In this document: one piece after another, positions 6,795 through 14,774 of the stretch | Position numbering within the stretch: the stretch's first letter is position 1 | Layout: each line of letters starts with the position of its first letter | Source of the DNA: Salinivirgaceae bacterium | Lineage (GTDB): Bacteria > Bacteroidota > Bacteroidia > Bacteroidales > SZUA-534 | Assembly (NCBI GenBank): GCA_017650325.1 | Contig: JAGCFC010000212.1 | Span: forward strand, 1 to 35,613 | Length of the DNA stretch: 35,613 nucleotides | Direction of reading: 5' to 3' | The notes under the pieces: model-generated | What the model saw: the letters and a program-made list of their open reading frames with translations, nothing else | Databases searched by the model: none | Told to the model about the DNA's origin: nothing | Position numbers and translations under genes: made by a program

Positions 6795-9700
6795 TTACGG
6801 CAGCACAACCTTTGTTGTCTCCTGCTCGAAGTTCACCATGTAAACTCCGGCTGTAGTCATCGGGATTACGGTGCGGGTGCTGGTTGCGTTTGCCTTGGCT
6901 ACCACGCGGCCGTTGATATCGATAACGCTGATTTCGCAACCATCAGCTTCGGCAACCTCAACCACAATGGCTCCGTCCTGTGCGTAAACCAGTGCGCCAG
7001 CTGACTCCTCGGCAATGGCGTTGCCGCCGTTTCCTGTTGCCGGAATAACGCCCTCGGTGCGGCTCAACTCAGTTCCGCAGACGGTGCAGACTACAACTGT
7101 GTCGCACTTGCCGTCGGTGGTCTCTGTTGCGGCTACCTTAACCTCGATTGTAGGCTCGCCCGGCTTGTGGCCTGCGGCTGCAACCACATCGGTCTTCTCC
7201 TCGTGCTTGCAGAGGCTGCAGGTCATGAGTGTGTAGCCCTCCTCGGTGCAGGTCGGTGCAACAGCTGTTGTTGTGTAGCTGTGGATTGCGGGTATCGTCT
7301 GCTCTGCGGTGAGCTTCTTGGTGTTACCTGCAAGGTCTTTCACTGTGGCGTTGATGCCTACTGTGATATCAACGCACGGCTCAAGAGTTACCGAAGCGGT
7401 GAAGGTGATGTTGTCCTTCGTCTTAAGCGAATTGAGTGTGGCTCCTGTGAGCTTGATACCGCTCTGGTCGAAGCCTGTAACCTGCTCGCTGAACTTGATT
7501 GTAAGATCAACATTCATGCCGTCCTGGCTCAAATCGAAGCCTGCAATCTGCGGTGCCCTGTTGTCGATTGTTACAGGGAAACTGCGTGTCAATGTGCCAA
7601 CTGCCGGCAGTTTCACTTCGTCTAACTCAAAATCCGCAATGTCAACCACAATATGGCCGTTCAAATAAATTGAGTCTTCCTTGTAATCGAATAGAGCCAC
7701 GTTGTCGGCAGCCACTACCGGATAATGGAATGTGAATGTGTAAAGGTCGTCGCGGTTGTTTCTGAAGGCAATGCTGTCGAGTTCTGCAAAGCTGTTGGTG
7801 TTCATCAGCAGTTTAGGCATCGAAGCCAAATCCTCGTCTTCAACAGCAATTACAGGTGCATCGAACGACACGTTGATATCGATAGTGTCGCCGGCAACAG
7901 CGTAGCGACCGTTAGGTGTGCTCACTGCAATAACCTGAGTGTTATTGGCAACAGCTACGATTGGAATAGTGTCGATTACATACTCATCTTCAATAGGATT
8001 GTAGATTTCAAAATACAATGTGTCGCGGAATGTGCCAGCCTCATTGCTATGGAAGTTGAGCGAAACTTTGAGCGAATCGCCAACGGCCACATTATTATTA
8101 TTATTGTCGAAATGATAATCAAATTTCGAACCATATTTTATAGTACAACCTTCGATTCCCAATTCTACAGTACCAAGGTTGCGCAATGCTACCGAAGAGT
8201 AAGCCGGAACACCCGTGTGAACCGGTGTAAACTCAACCTCAGCTTTGTTGTTCTCGTAACCGAAATACTCCTCGATGATAACCTCTACAGGAATCATAAC
8301 CTGCGGGGCATTAACATCGTTGGTCGCAAATGCGCGGACAAAAATGTGACTGCCCACTGCAAGACCTTTTACAGGAATGTCGAACACGATATCGGCGGTG
8401 CCATTGGCGGTTGCGGTTGCTGGGGCAACTGTAACATCGGTGTTGCGCTCGGCTACGCTGAAATATGCATAATAACCGCTATTACTAGTTGTATTTCTTG
8501 TCTTGCCAAGCAGCTCAATGCCGTCGGAGGCTACTATCGAAACAGAGCCGCCGTTCCAATAGCCACTAGAGTAACTATTGTACATATACAGACGATAATC
8601 GCCGGCTGGCAGCGATATTGTTTCTGTCTTTTGTTCGTTCGATTGGGTAAAATATCTGGTCGATTTATAAATTAAATCGTACCATCCTTCATCTTCAGAG
8701 AATCGTTGCACTGACCACGAAGAATATCCAGGATAAGAACCTGAGCCGCTGTTCAGGATAATGGTGGCCATTTTTGTATCGACGAGCTTCAGAGCGGTGG
8801 TTGTGCTGCTGTTGCCTACAGTTACTGTGGCTGTTACCATTGTGGCACCCTCTTCAGCGGTTACAGAGGTCATCAGTTCAGGCAATACAATCGATGGCGA
8901 AGAAACGCCAACACCCTTCAAGGTTACATTGAAGGTGTCTTTCACCTGTTTTGTACCATCGTAATAGTATTGGATTATCACGCTAAGTTCATCCTCGAAT
9001 GTGCCGGCTGTGGTTGGTGCGAAGTACAAAAATTCTTCACAGCCGAACGGGCTGTTGGTGTTTGGTTCTCCATTATCGAGCAGAACACCCTTGTAAATAA
9101 CATCATAATTACCGCAGCCAGTGTCTTCCCAATCGAGTTCTGCCATAGCACCCTGCCCAACTGTTGCCTCGCCAAAGTCAATTACTTCAGGGAACACAAG
9201 ATTCGGCTTTTGGGTAACTACAAATTTAGCTGGCATTTCAACATAATCTGCTTCAACATCGTTGCTTGCCAACGGATAATTGATTGTCGTTGAACCCGAG
9301 TTTAACCCATTGAAGAAACTCGGGTTCACGGTCACTTCAACATCGAGAGTGTCGCCCGGCTCAACAGTGTGTTTTGCAAGATCGGCGTCGGTGATTGTGA
9401 AGTTGTAGTCGGGTTCGCAATTGATGTCGGCGTCAGCCACGTTGACAGTGAGCAGAGTCTTGCTGCCACTCTTAACAATGATTTTGCCATCGCAAGCCGC
9501 GTAGTTATAAACCATAAGTTTATAATCGCCCACGCCTAAAATCTCATATATATCATAGTCGCCGTCCTTATAGCTCGCCCAACCTAAATAGCCTTCGCCT
9601 TCGGTATTGGCATCGGCATCAAAAATGTTAAAATAGCCATTGTTGACAGTTCCTGCCTGATAAGTTACGGTAATAGGCTCGGTTATAATAAGGTCGGCCT

Positions 9701-12203
9701 CACCATCGTTGGCAATGCGGCCTTTGAGTGTGGCACTGGTCTGGCTGCAGCCAAAGGTGTCAACAACAAAGCCTAAACCTTCGCCTTCGTAAACAAACAC
9801 CGGATAATCGGGTTCAACAAGCTCATCAACTCCTGTGCCCGTGAGCTGGATTGTTGCCGGTGTTCCTTCGGCTGGAGTGATTGTGATAGTGCCTGTACGG
9901 GCGCCTGTTTCGCTTGGGGTAAAGATAACCCACAACTTAAGTGTGTCTTTCGCCTCGACCTCGATTTCAGAAATGGACTTGACAAAGTTGTCGTTGCCAT
10001 ATAAGAATATGAAATCACTGTCATCGTCGATTGACACAGAGCTAAGGCTGAGCGTACCGCAACCACCGCTGGCGGCAATTGCAAACAATTGCGATGTCGA
10101 ATGGTCAACTACAACTTCACCACAGTCGATGTCGTCGCCAACAACTAATTCGCCCTGTCCTGCGGGCGTTTCAACACTGAAGCCATCGAAAAAGTCATTT
10201 ATTCCTTCGAAACTTACAAAGAATTCGGTTGTGCCACCAAGTTCGAATGCGCTGAGCGGCAAGGTCAATTGGTTAGCAGTTTGTCCGGCGGCAATAGTGG
10301 CGACAGGTAGCCCAACATTGGGCACACTGAAATTTGCATTGGCGTCACTGCCACTACTAAATGTTGCTTGATCCAGCACAACTATGCCGTTGATGGTTAT
10401 GGTAACATAACCGGTATTCCAGCCATCGCCATAGCTGTCATGCATTTTCAGTGTAAGATTGCCGACAGGCAGTGTTGTTTTTTCTTTGTGGAATTTACTA
10501 CTTTGGTAGGAGGTATTATTTGAATAAATGACGTTGTTTTCGGCATCGACTATTGTCCAAGACATTTCTCCACCATAATATCCACCGTAAATTTCGAATT
10601 CGGCAACTTGGGCATTCACAACCGGGTTAATATGCATTGCTACGGTTGTATTATTGGCAATAGTGTTGCTGAATGTGGCGGTATTAGCACCGCAATTGAC
10701 TGTTGCGGCAACAACATCGTCCGAAACACTATATGTAAGCTCAGCAACAGTGGCCGAGAGCGAAATCTCAATCGGCTCAGTGTTCTCTGTTGTAATTATC
10801 AGTTTGTCGGTATAGTTGCCTACATCGTCGGAATAGAAACCGATAACAGCGCCAATAGAGTCACCAGCAAGTAATTCGCCTTCAAAATTTTGTGGTGTAA
10901 TCAGGTTGCCCATGCTGAAATAATCGCCGCCATCGAGTGCTGGCATTTCATCAAACACAATTGGTGCGCAACCGGTGTTTTTAATCCATACAGTTTGTGG
11001 TTGGACGTTGTATCCGGCAAAGGCCGAGAACTGTGCATCGGTAGTCACAAATTCTGGCTCGATGTTGTAAGCGAACTCAATCGGACGCACGAAATACTGC
11101 ATCGGATCATATACATTTTCAAGACTCATGCAAGTCAATATTTCCTCTTGCGAGCCATGCTCAACTGAGGCTGTAACGTTTACTGTAACAGTCTCGCCCG
11201 GCTTCAGGCTGATGGCCGACTGCGACAGGCTGATGCCTTTGGGGTATGTGCTGAATTTTGTAGCCTTGCGCAAAATACCGCTGTTGCTGTAATCCATCAT
11301 GAAAGGAAGTCCGTCGGTGTCGAATCCAACTACTGCACAACCGTAATAAAGAACAGCTTCGAGGGTTGCCTTGCCATCGGCCAAGCTGAAGGCAAAACAC
11401 CCTTCCGTGGCCGCCCAAAACAAGCCGGTGTTTGGGTCGTATGTAAGAGCCCCACCACCAATGAAGAAGGTTCCGTAATCGGCAACAAGGTTGCCATCGG
11501 TGTCGAAAGCCTTGATGCGGGCAGGCCTCTCATAAGATTGTTCAAGGGTAATCAGGTTTGTGCCGTCGAAAGCCACACATGCATTATATCCCACGTTGAT
11601 TTGCCTGCCGGTGGGGTTCAGGTTGGCGTCGAGAGCAATAAGGTAGTTGCCGCTTGCGGTCCAGAACAAGTTGCCGTCGTATGCAAGGCCCATATAACCA
11701 TTGTCGCACCATTTTGTGATTTGGCTGCCTGTGGCAAGATTGGTTTTAATCAAATAAGGGTCGTCACCACTTGCCGCATAGCCGAAACCGTTAACTTCGA
11801 AGTAGTTAATAATGTAGCGGTTGTTCCAATCGTTATATTCTTCGAAAATGGTGTCGCCCAACTCAACATCAGAATTGCTTTGGAACATCAAAAATGCGTC
11901 GATGGTCTCGTCGGTGGGGTTTTTGATAACCAACGGGCGCGATTTAACATCATCGCATTTGTCGAAAGTGAACTGCAGCGGCATTGCCGGCGTAACGCTG
12001 AGAATGTTGTCGTCCGAAAGCAACGGTCTCGGGTCGTCCTTAGCCGCATTTTCTTTAACCAGGAATGGATTTTTGGGCAAATTGGCCTCCCACTCCTTCT
12101 CCTTCTTTAGCTCTTTTTTGAGCTTGTCTTTAGGCCCTTGCGCCTGCGCGGATATTCCGCCAAAGGCTATAAAAGCCGCAAGAATCAGTAAAGATCTCTT
12201 CAT
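6795..12203 (-). CDS. Giant secreted T9SS-sorted multidomain surface protein (paralogue 2)
   Basis: 1802 aa, paralogue of the protein at 297-5279. It has the same signal peptide (MKRSLLILAAFIAFGG, AQAQG) and Lys-rich linker, a propeller-like region (about 130-350), Ig-like domains with NTGCA/TGCG/GGCG motifs, and a DSYGDGWNTG module near 590. It also has an extra module near 1140-1260 (YWNGG) that paralogue 1 lacks. The last 290 or so residues, including the CxxC module (TCSLCKH, CTVCG) and the T9SS sorting domain ending KVVLP, are nearly identical to paralogue 1, whereas the middle has diverged. Start chosen at the signal-peptide Met. Cell-surface or released cargo of T9SS is inferred from the C-terminal domain; the ligand is unknown. 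Confidence 0.85.
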   Translation of the reverse strand: MKRSLLILAAFIAFGGISAQAQGPKDKLKKELKKEKEWEANLPKNPFLVKENAAKDDPRPLLSDDNILSVTPAMPLQFTFDKCDDVKSRPLVIKNPTDETIDAFLMFQSNSDVELGDTIFEEYNDWNNRYIINYFEVNGFGYAASGDDPYLIKTNLATGSQITKWCDNGYMGLAYDGNLFWTASGNYLIALDANLNPTGRQINVGYNACVAFDGTNLITLEQSYERPARIKAFDTDGNLVADYGTFFIGGGALTYDPNTGLFWAATEGCFAFSLADGKATLEAVLYYGCAVVGFDTDGLPFMMDYSNSGILRKATKFSTYPKGISLSQSAISLKPGETVTVNVTASVEHGSQEEILTCMSLENVYDPMQYFVRPIEFAYNIEPEFVTTDAQFSAFAGYNVQPQTVWIKNTGCAPIVFDEMPALDGGDYFSMGNLITPQNFEGELLAGDSIGAVIGFYSDDVGNYTDKLIITTENTEPIEISLSATVAELTYSVSDDVVAATVNCGANTATFSNTIANNTTVAMHINPVVNAQVAEFEIYGGYYGGEMSWTIVDAENNVIYSNNTSYQSSKFHKEKTTLPVGNLTLKMHDSYGDGWNTGYVTITINGIVVLDQATFSSGSDANANFSVPNVGLPVATIAAGQTANQLTLPLSAFELGGTTEFFVSFEGINDFFDGFSVETPAGQGELVVGDDIDCGEVVVDHSTSQLFAIAASGGCGTLSLSSVSIDDDSDFIFLYGNDNFVKSISEIEVEAKDTLKLWVIFTPSETGARTGTITITPAEGTPATIQLTGTGVDELVEPDYPVFVYEGEGLGFVVDTFGCSQTSATLKGRIANDGEADLIITEPITVTYQAGTVNNGYFNIFDADANTEGEGYLGWASYKDGDYDIYEILGVGDYKLMVYNYAACDGKIIVKSGSKTLLTVNVADADINCEPDYNFTITDADLAKHTVEPGDTLDVEVTVNPSFFNGLNSGSTTINYPLASNDVEADYVEMPAKFVVTQKPNLVFPEVIDFGEATVGQGAMAELDWEDTGCGNYDVIYKGVLLDNGEPNTNSPFGCEEFLYFAPTTAGTFEDELSVIIQYYYDGTKQVKDTFNVTLKGVGVSSPSIVLPELMTSVTAEEGATMVTATVTVGNSSTTTALKLVDTKMATIILNSGSGSYPGYSSWSVQRFSEDEGWYDLIYKSTRYFTQSNEQKTETISLPAGDYRLYMYNSYSSGYWNGGSVSIVASDGIELLGKTRNTTSNSGYYAYFSVAERNTDVTVAPATATANGTADIVFDIPVKGLAVGSHIFVRAFATNDVNAPQVMIPVEVIIEEYFGYENNKAEVEFTPVHTGVPAYSSVALRNLGTVELGIEGCTIKYGSKFDYHFDNNNNNVAVGDSLKVSLNFHSNEAGTFRDTLYFEIYNPIEDEYVIDTIPIVAVANNTQVIAVSTPNGRYAVAGDTIDINVSFDAPVIAVEDEDLASMPKLLMNTNSFAELDSIAFRNNRDDLYTFTFHYPVVAADNVALFDYKEDSIYLNGHIVVDIADFELDEVKLPAVGTLTRSFPVTIDNRAPQIAGFDLSQDGMNVDLTIKFSEQVTGFDQSGIKLTGATLNSLKTKDNITFTASVTLEPCVDITVGINATVKDLAGNTKKLTAEQTIPAIHSYTTTAVAPTCTEEGYTLMTCSLCKHEEKTDVVAAAGHKPGEPTIEVKVAATETTDGKCDTVVVCTVCGTELSRTEGVIPATGNGGNAIAEESAGALVYAQDGAIVVEVAEADGCEISVIDINGRVVAKANATSTRTVIPMTTAGVYMVNFEQETTKVVLP

Positions 12204-12240
12204 TTTTAATTGATTAAATTAATAAAAAAAATAATACCGG

Positions 12241-12274
12241 AAATGCCCTTGCCATTGTAGTGGGGTGGGCATTT
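12241..12274 (-). promoter_or_regulatory. 5'-terminal stem-loop in the leader of paralogue 2
   Basis: On the minus strand, arms AAATGCCC/GGGCATTT enclose about 18 nt and begin just after the expected transcription start. Position and stem layout match 5313-5350, but several stem bases differ while pairing is kept. Confidence 0.5.
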
Positions 12275-12282
12275 TCAATCCG

Positions 12283-12290
12283 CAAAGTTA
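12283..12290 (-). promoter_or_regulatory. -7 promoter element of paralogue 2
   Basis: TAACTTTG on the minus strand fits TAnnTTTG, about 80 nt before the start codon, preceded by a T-rich run as in paralogue 1. No convincing -33 element is visible. Confidence 0.55.
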
Positions 12291-12360
12291 GTAAAAAAAA
12301 TTATATCGATATCGGTCGATGGGGACTATTAGATTGACTTAACTGGAAGGCACTATATGG

Positions 12361-12395
12361 GGTTGGGTGTTGGGGTTAGATGTTGGGGGTTGGGG
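12361..12395 (+). repeat. Short heptanucleotide tract upstream of paralogue 2
   Basis: Reads as GGTTGGG-TGTTGGG-GTTAGAT-GTTGGGG-GTTGGGG, five 7-mers in phase. The unit TGTTGGG also occurs at the start of the long array upstream of paralogue 1 (5416-5422). It may be a decayed or seed form of the same kind of array. Confidence 0.5.
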
Positions 12396-12397
12396 GG

Positions 12398-12443
12398 CCT
12401 TTCTTGATTTTGGTTGTTGTCTGTCCTTTCCTGATTTTGGTTG
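12398..12443 (+). repeat. Direct repeat of 19 bp
   Basis: CCTTTCTTGATTTTGGTTG (12398-12416) recurs with one change as CCTTTCCTGATTTTGGTTG (12425-12443). It lies in the gene-free stretch between paralogue 2 and the tRNA-Ala terminator. No function visible. Confidence 0.7.
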
Positions 12444-12502
12444 ACTCTGATTAATAATTATCACTGTGTCCTTTATATGCAGGAAGAGTTCAGTAATACG
12501 AC

Positions 12503-12539
12503 AAAAAAAGCCTTGTAAATAATTTGTTTACAAGGCTTT
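12503..12539 (-). terminator. Intrinsic terminator downstream of tRNA-Ala
   Basis: On the minus strand, arms AAAGCCTTGTAAA/TTTACAAGGCTTT form a 13-bp stem with a 7-nt loop, followed by TTTT. Confidence 0.85.
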
Positions 12540-12553
12540 AATCTTTTGATTTG

Positions 12554-12627
<74 letters not shown>

Positions 12628-12637
12628 GATGCGAGTG

Positions 12638-12668
12638 CAAAAGTATAAAATCATTCCAAACGAGCAAA
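12638..12668 (-). promoter_or_regulatory. Promoter of tRNA-Ala (TTTG-N19-TACTTTTG)
   Basis: On the minus strand TTTG (12665-12668), a 19-nt spacer and TACTTTTG (12638-12645) match the Bacteroidota -33/-7 consensus. Transcription would start a few bases before the tRNA. The -33 box lies inside the 3' end of the deacetylase gene. Confidence 0.75.
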
Positions 12669-13271
12669 CTCAAATCCCAAATCTGTGAAATATTGTAAAA
12701 CGCGTGGCAATGCGAAATAGAGATTCATGCGGGCTTTCATTGAGTCGTGGAAGGTGATGATGGATCCGCCCGTAGTGAACTTGAGCACACAGTTGCAACA
12801 TTCGTGCGGCTTAACACGCGGGTTGTAGTCCTCAGGCATAACGTCCCACAGAATCATCTGGTAACCCTGCTGGCGAAGCGGAACAATCTGTTTTTTTGTG
12901 AACCGTCCATAGGGCGGGCGCATCAGTGTTGAGTCGATGTACTGCGAGGCCAGCTCCACATCGTCGATATATTCCTTGGCACTCACCTTCCAACCGTTAA
13001 GATGGCTGTAGGTGTGATTCCCTACTCCATGCCCCTCGCTGACAATGCGCTGATATATTTCAGGATAATGGTCAACGTTGCGGCCCAGGCAGAAGAATGT
13101 CGCCTTTGCGTTGTATTCAGCCAGATTGTCGAGCACCCATTCAGTGACACCGGGCGTAGGACCGTCATCGAAAGTAAGGAATAGCTTCTTAGGCGCGTCC
13201 TCAACCTTCCATTTGAACTTTGGGAAAAAGTGCCTTACAATCTCCGGTGGATGATTTATTACTCGAATCAC
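12651..13271 (-). CDS. Polysaccharide deacetylase (NodB homology domain)
   Basis: 206 aa, almost entirely one NodB/CE4 domain. The CE4 motifs appear in order: TFDDGP (about residues 32-37, catalytic base and metal Asp), HTYSH (about 92-96, metal His pair), RPPYGR (about 118-123), DVMPEDY (about 144-150) and ITFHDS near the C-terminus (catalytic His). The family removes acetyl groups from N-acetylated sugars in peptidoglycan, chitin-like polymers or surface polysaccharide. No signal peptide or membrane anchor is evident, which is unusual for an extracellular CE4 enzyme but common in this short type, so the substrate is uncertain. A -7-like TATTTTTG (13291-13298) precedes it. Confidence 0.88.
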   Translation of the reverse strand: MIRVINHPPEIVRHFFPKFKWKVEDAPKKLFLTFDDGPTPGVTEWVLDNLAEYNAKATFFCLGRNVDHYPEIYQRIVSEGHGVGNHTYSHLNGWKVSAKEYIDDVELASQYIDSTLMRPPYGRFTKKQIVPLRQQGYQMILWDVMPEDYNPRVKPHECCNCVLKFTTGGSIITFHDSMKARMNLYFALPRVLQYFTDLGFEFARLE

Positions 13272-13290
13272 TTTTATTAATATTTCGCTG

Positions 13291-13298
13291 CAAAAATA
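13291..13298 (-). promoter_or_regulatory. -7 element before the deacetylase gene
   Basis: TATTTTTG on the minus strand fits TAnnTTTG, about 20 nt before the start codon and just after the terminator of the upstream gene. No clear -33 element. Confidence 0.45.
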
Positions 13299-13331
13299 TC
13301 AATTAAAACCGACAATGACTGACCAATAAAT

Positions 13332-13359
13332 AAAAAAGGCGAACCGAAGTCCGCCTTTC
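13332..13359 (-). terminator. Intrinsic terminator with a UUCG tetraloop
   Basis: On the minus strand, stem AAAGGCGGAC and GTTCGCCTTT around TTCG, followed by TTTATTT. C(UUCG)G is an exceptionally stable tetraloop. It ends the TMEM43-family gene and separates it from the deacetylase gene. Confidence 0.9.
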
Positions 13360-13385
13360 TATTCAACATATTAATAATGTTCAAA

Positions 13386-14612
13386 TTAAGCCTGTGCAGG
13401 AGTTTCTGCAGGTTGCTCAGCTGGTGCTTTTGCCTCTTTCGAACGTTTCGACAAGAATATGAACAGTGCAACAACAACCGCAATCAGAGCAATGGCCAAT
13501 ATCGGGCGATAGAACAGCCAAGCTATTGCAATGATTACCAGCGACCATGCAAAGCCAACCACACCGCAAACAATGCTGACTGCCACATTGGCAATGTTGG
13601 CAAGGAACGGCAGCACCTTCAGAATAGCGATAAGGAGACCGAAGAGGCCCTTGAATCCGAAGAATACAAGCAGGAAGCCCACAATACGGAGCAGCCAAGT
13701 CATGAAATTGTTGTTGCTCTCAGCTTGTTCTTGGAGGCTATCAAGCGAACAGGTGCCCATATAAAGACCGCCAACACCTTTGCCGTGTTTTGCGTCAACA
13801 TAGTGTTCAAATGTATTGTTAACCACTCTTGCCCAAATAGTTACATTGGCAGGCATCACCTTGGTGAAGGTGATTTTTACATCACCAATAGCCGGTGAAT
13901 TAGGATTGACACCCAAATAAACCTGATTTTGCGAAACAGTCACAAACTGAAGGCTGTCGCCTTTCTGAAGTGCCTGCGCAACTGTCTTATTAAGGTCGGC
14001 AATCTTTTCAGCAGCCAGGTTGACTGCAATAGGCTCGCTACCCGAAATGCTCGAAATCATGCTCTCTGGCAGGATATATGCGCCAACAGTCACGTTCTTT
14101 GCCTGGAAATCGGCGCTTTCAAGGTTGCTCATCACTACAAAGTTCTTGCCCTGATACTCAGGATCTTTGAATTCACCCGAATTGATGGGGCTGGAAGCCC
14201 AACCTTGGCTGTAGGTGTAAGTTGTTGTGGTTTCCTGTTTTCCACCAACCTTATCCTCGGTTTTTGTCTGCGAGTGCTCAATCCATTGGTAGAACTCAAC
14301 TTTGCGCTCAACTCTGATAGCGGTTTCGCCAATGCCGAAGTACGGGTCCGATACAAAATCGTTGGTTGTTGCAAAACCCGAAGCGCAAATCATCTGGCCG
14401 TTAAGTGCCTGATTGTAGGTTGCCAAGTCGGCAACGGGAGTTGTCTGCTCAACAGCGTTTTTGATTGATTTAGCTGTTTTTACTGCGCGACCCTCGTTCC
14501 ACCAAAGCAGAATTGTGCCGGCAATAACCAAAAGAAAGCCTGTTAAAATGCCTTTCAATGAACTGGTTATACGGCTTCCATAACCAGTTGTTGTTGTTTC
14601 TGTGTATGCCAT
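13386..14612 (-). CDS. TMEM43-family membrane protein
   Basis: 408 aa. One transmembrane segment near the N-terminus (about 20-37, ILTGFLLVIAGTILLWWNEGRA) is followed by a long soluble region (about 40-305), then four or five hydrophobic segments (about 305-390) and a charged, Ala/Pro-rich tail (KEAKAPAEQPAE). The WWNEGRAV motif, the YQWIE region and the overall layout fit the TMEM43 family (PF07787). In animals that family sits in the nuclear envelope and endoplasmic reticulum; its role in bacteria is not established. Here it is an integral inner-membrane protein with most of its mass outside the bilayer. It appears monocistronic, with its own strong terminator. Confidence 0.85.
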   Translation of the reverse strand: MAYTETTTTGYGSRITSSLKGILTGFLLVIAGTILLWWNEGRAVKTAKSIKNAVEQTTPVADLATYNQALNGQMICASGFATTNDFVSDPYFGIGETAIRVERKVEFYQWIEHSQTKTEDKVGGKQETTTTYTYSQGWASSPINSGEFKDPEYQGKNFVVMSNLESADFQAKNVTVGAYILPESMISSISGSEPIAVNLAAEKIADLNKTVAQALQKGDSLQFVTVSQNQVYLGVNPNSPAIGDVKITFTKVMPANVTIWARVVNNTFEHYVDAKHGKGVGGLYMGTCSLDSLQEQAESNNNFMTWLLRIVGFLLVFFGFKGLFGLLIAILKVLPFLANIANVAVSIVCGVVGFAWSLVIIAIAWLFYRPILAIALIAVVVALFIFLSKRSKEAKAPAEQPAETPAQA

Positions 14613-14774
14613 TGTTTAAGATAAAATAAGTTAATAGTAAATAGTTAACTGGCACGAAAATATATAGTTTTTGCTAATGTTGTATTACTCAAATTGAGAA
14701 GAAACACACTTTTATATACACACCCGAGCCTATTATGTTAATATTCACTGGTTTGTACATTACAATTTTGTTTG

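Noticed and set aside
7725-8675. Open frame of 316 codons on the plus strand, opposite paralogue 2
   Set aside because: Antisense shadow of a well-supported secreted protein; no recognisable domain or signal peptide.
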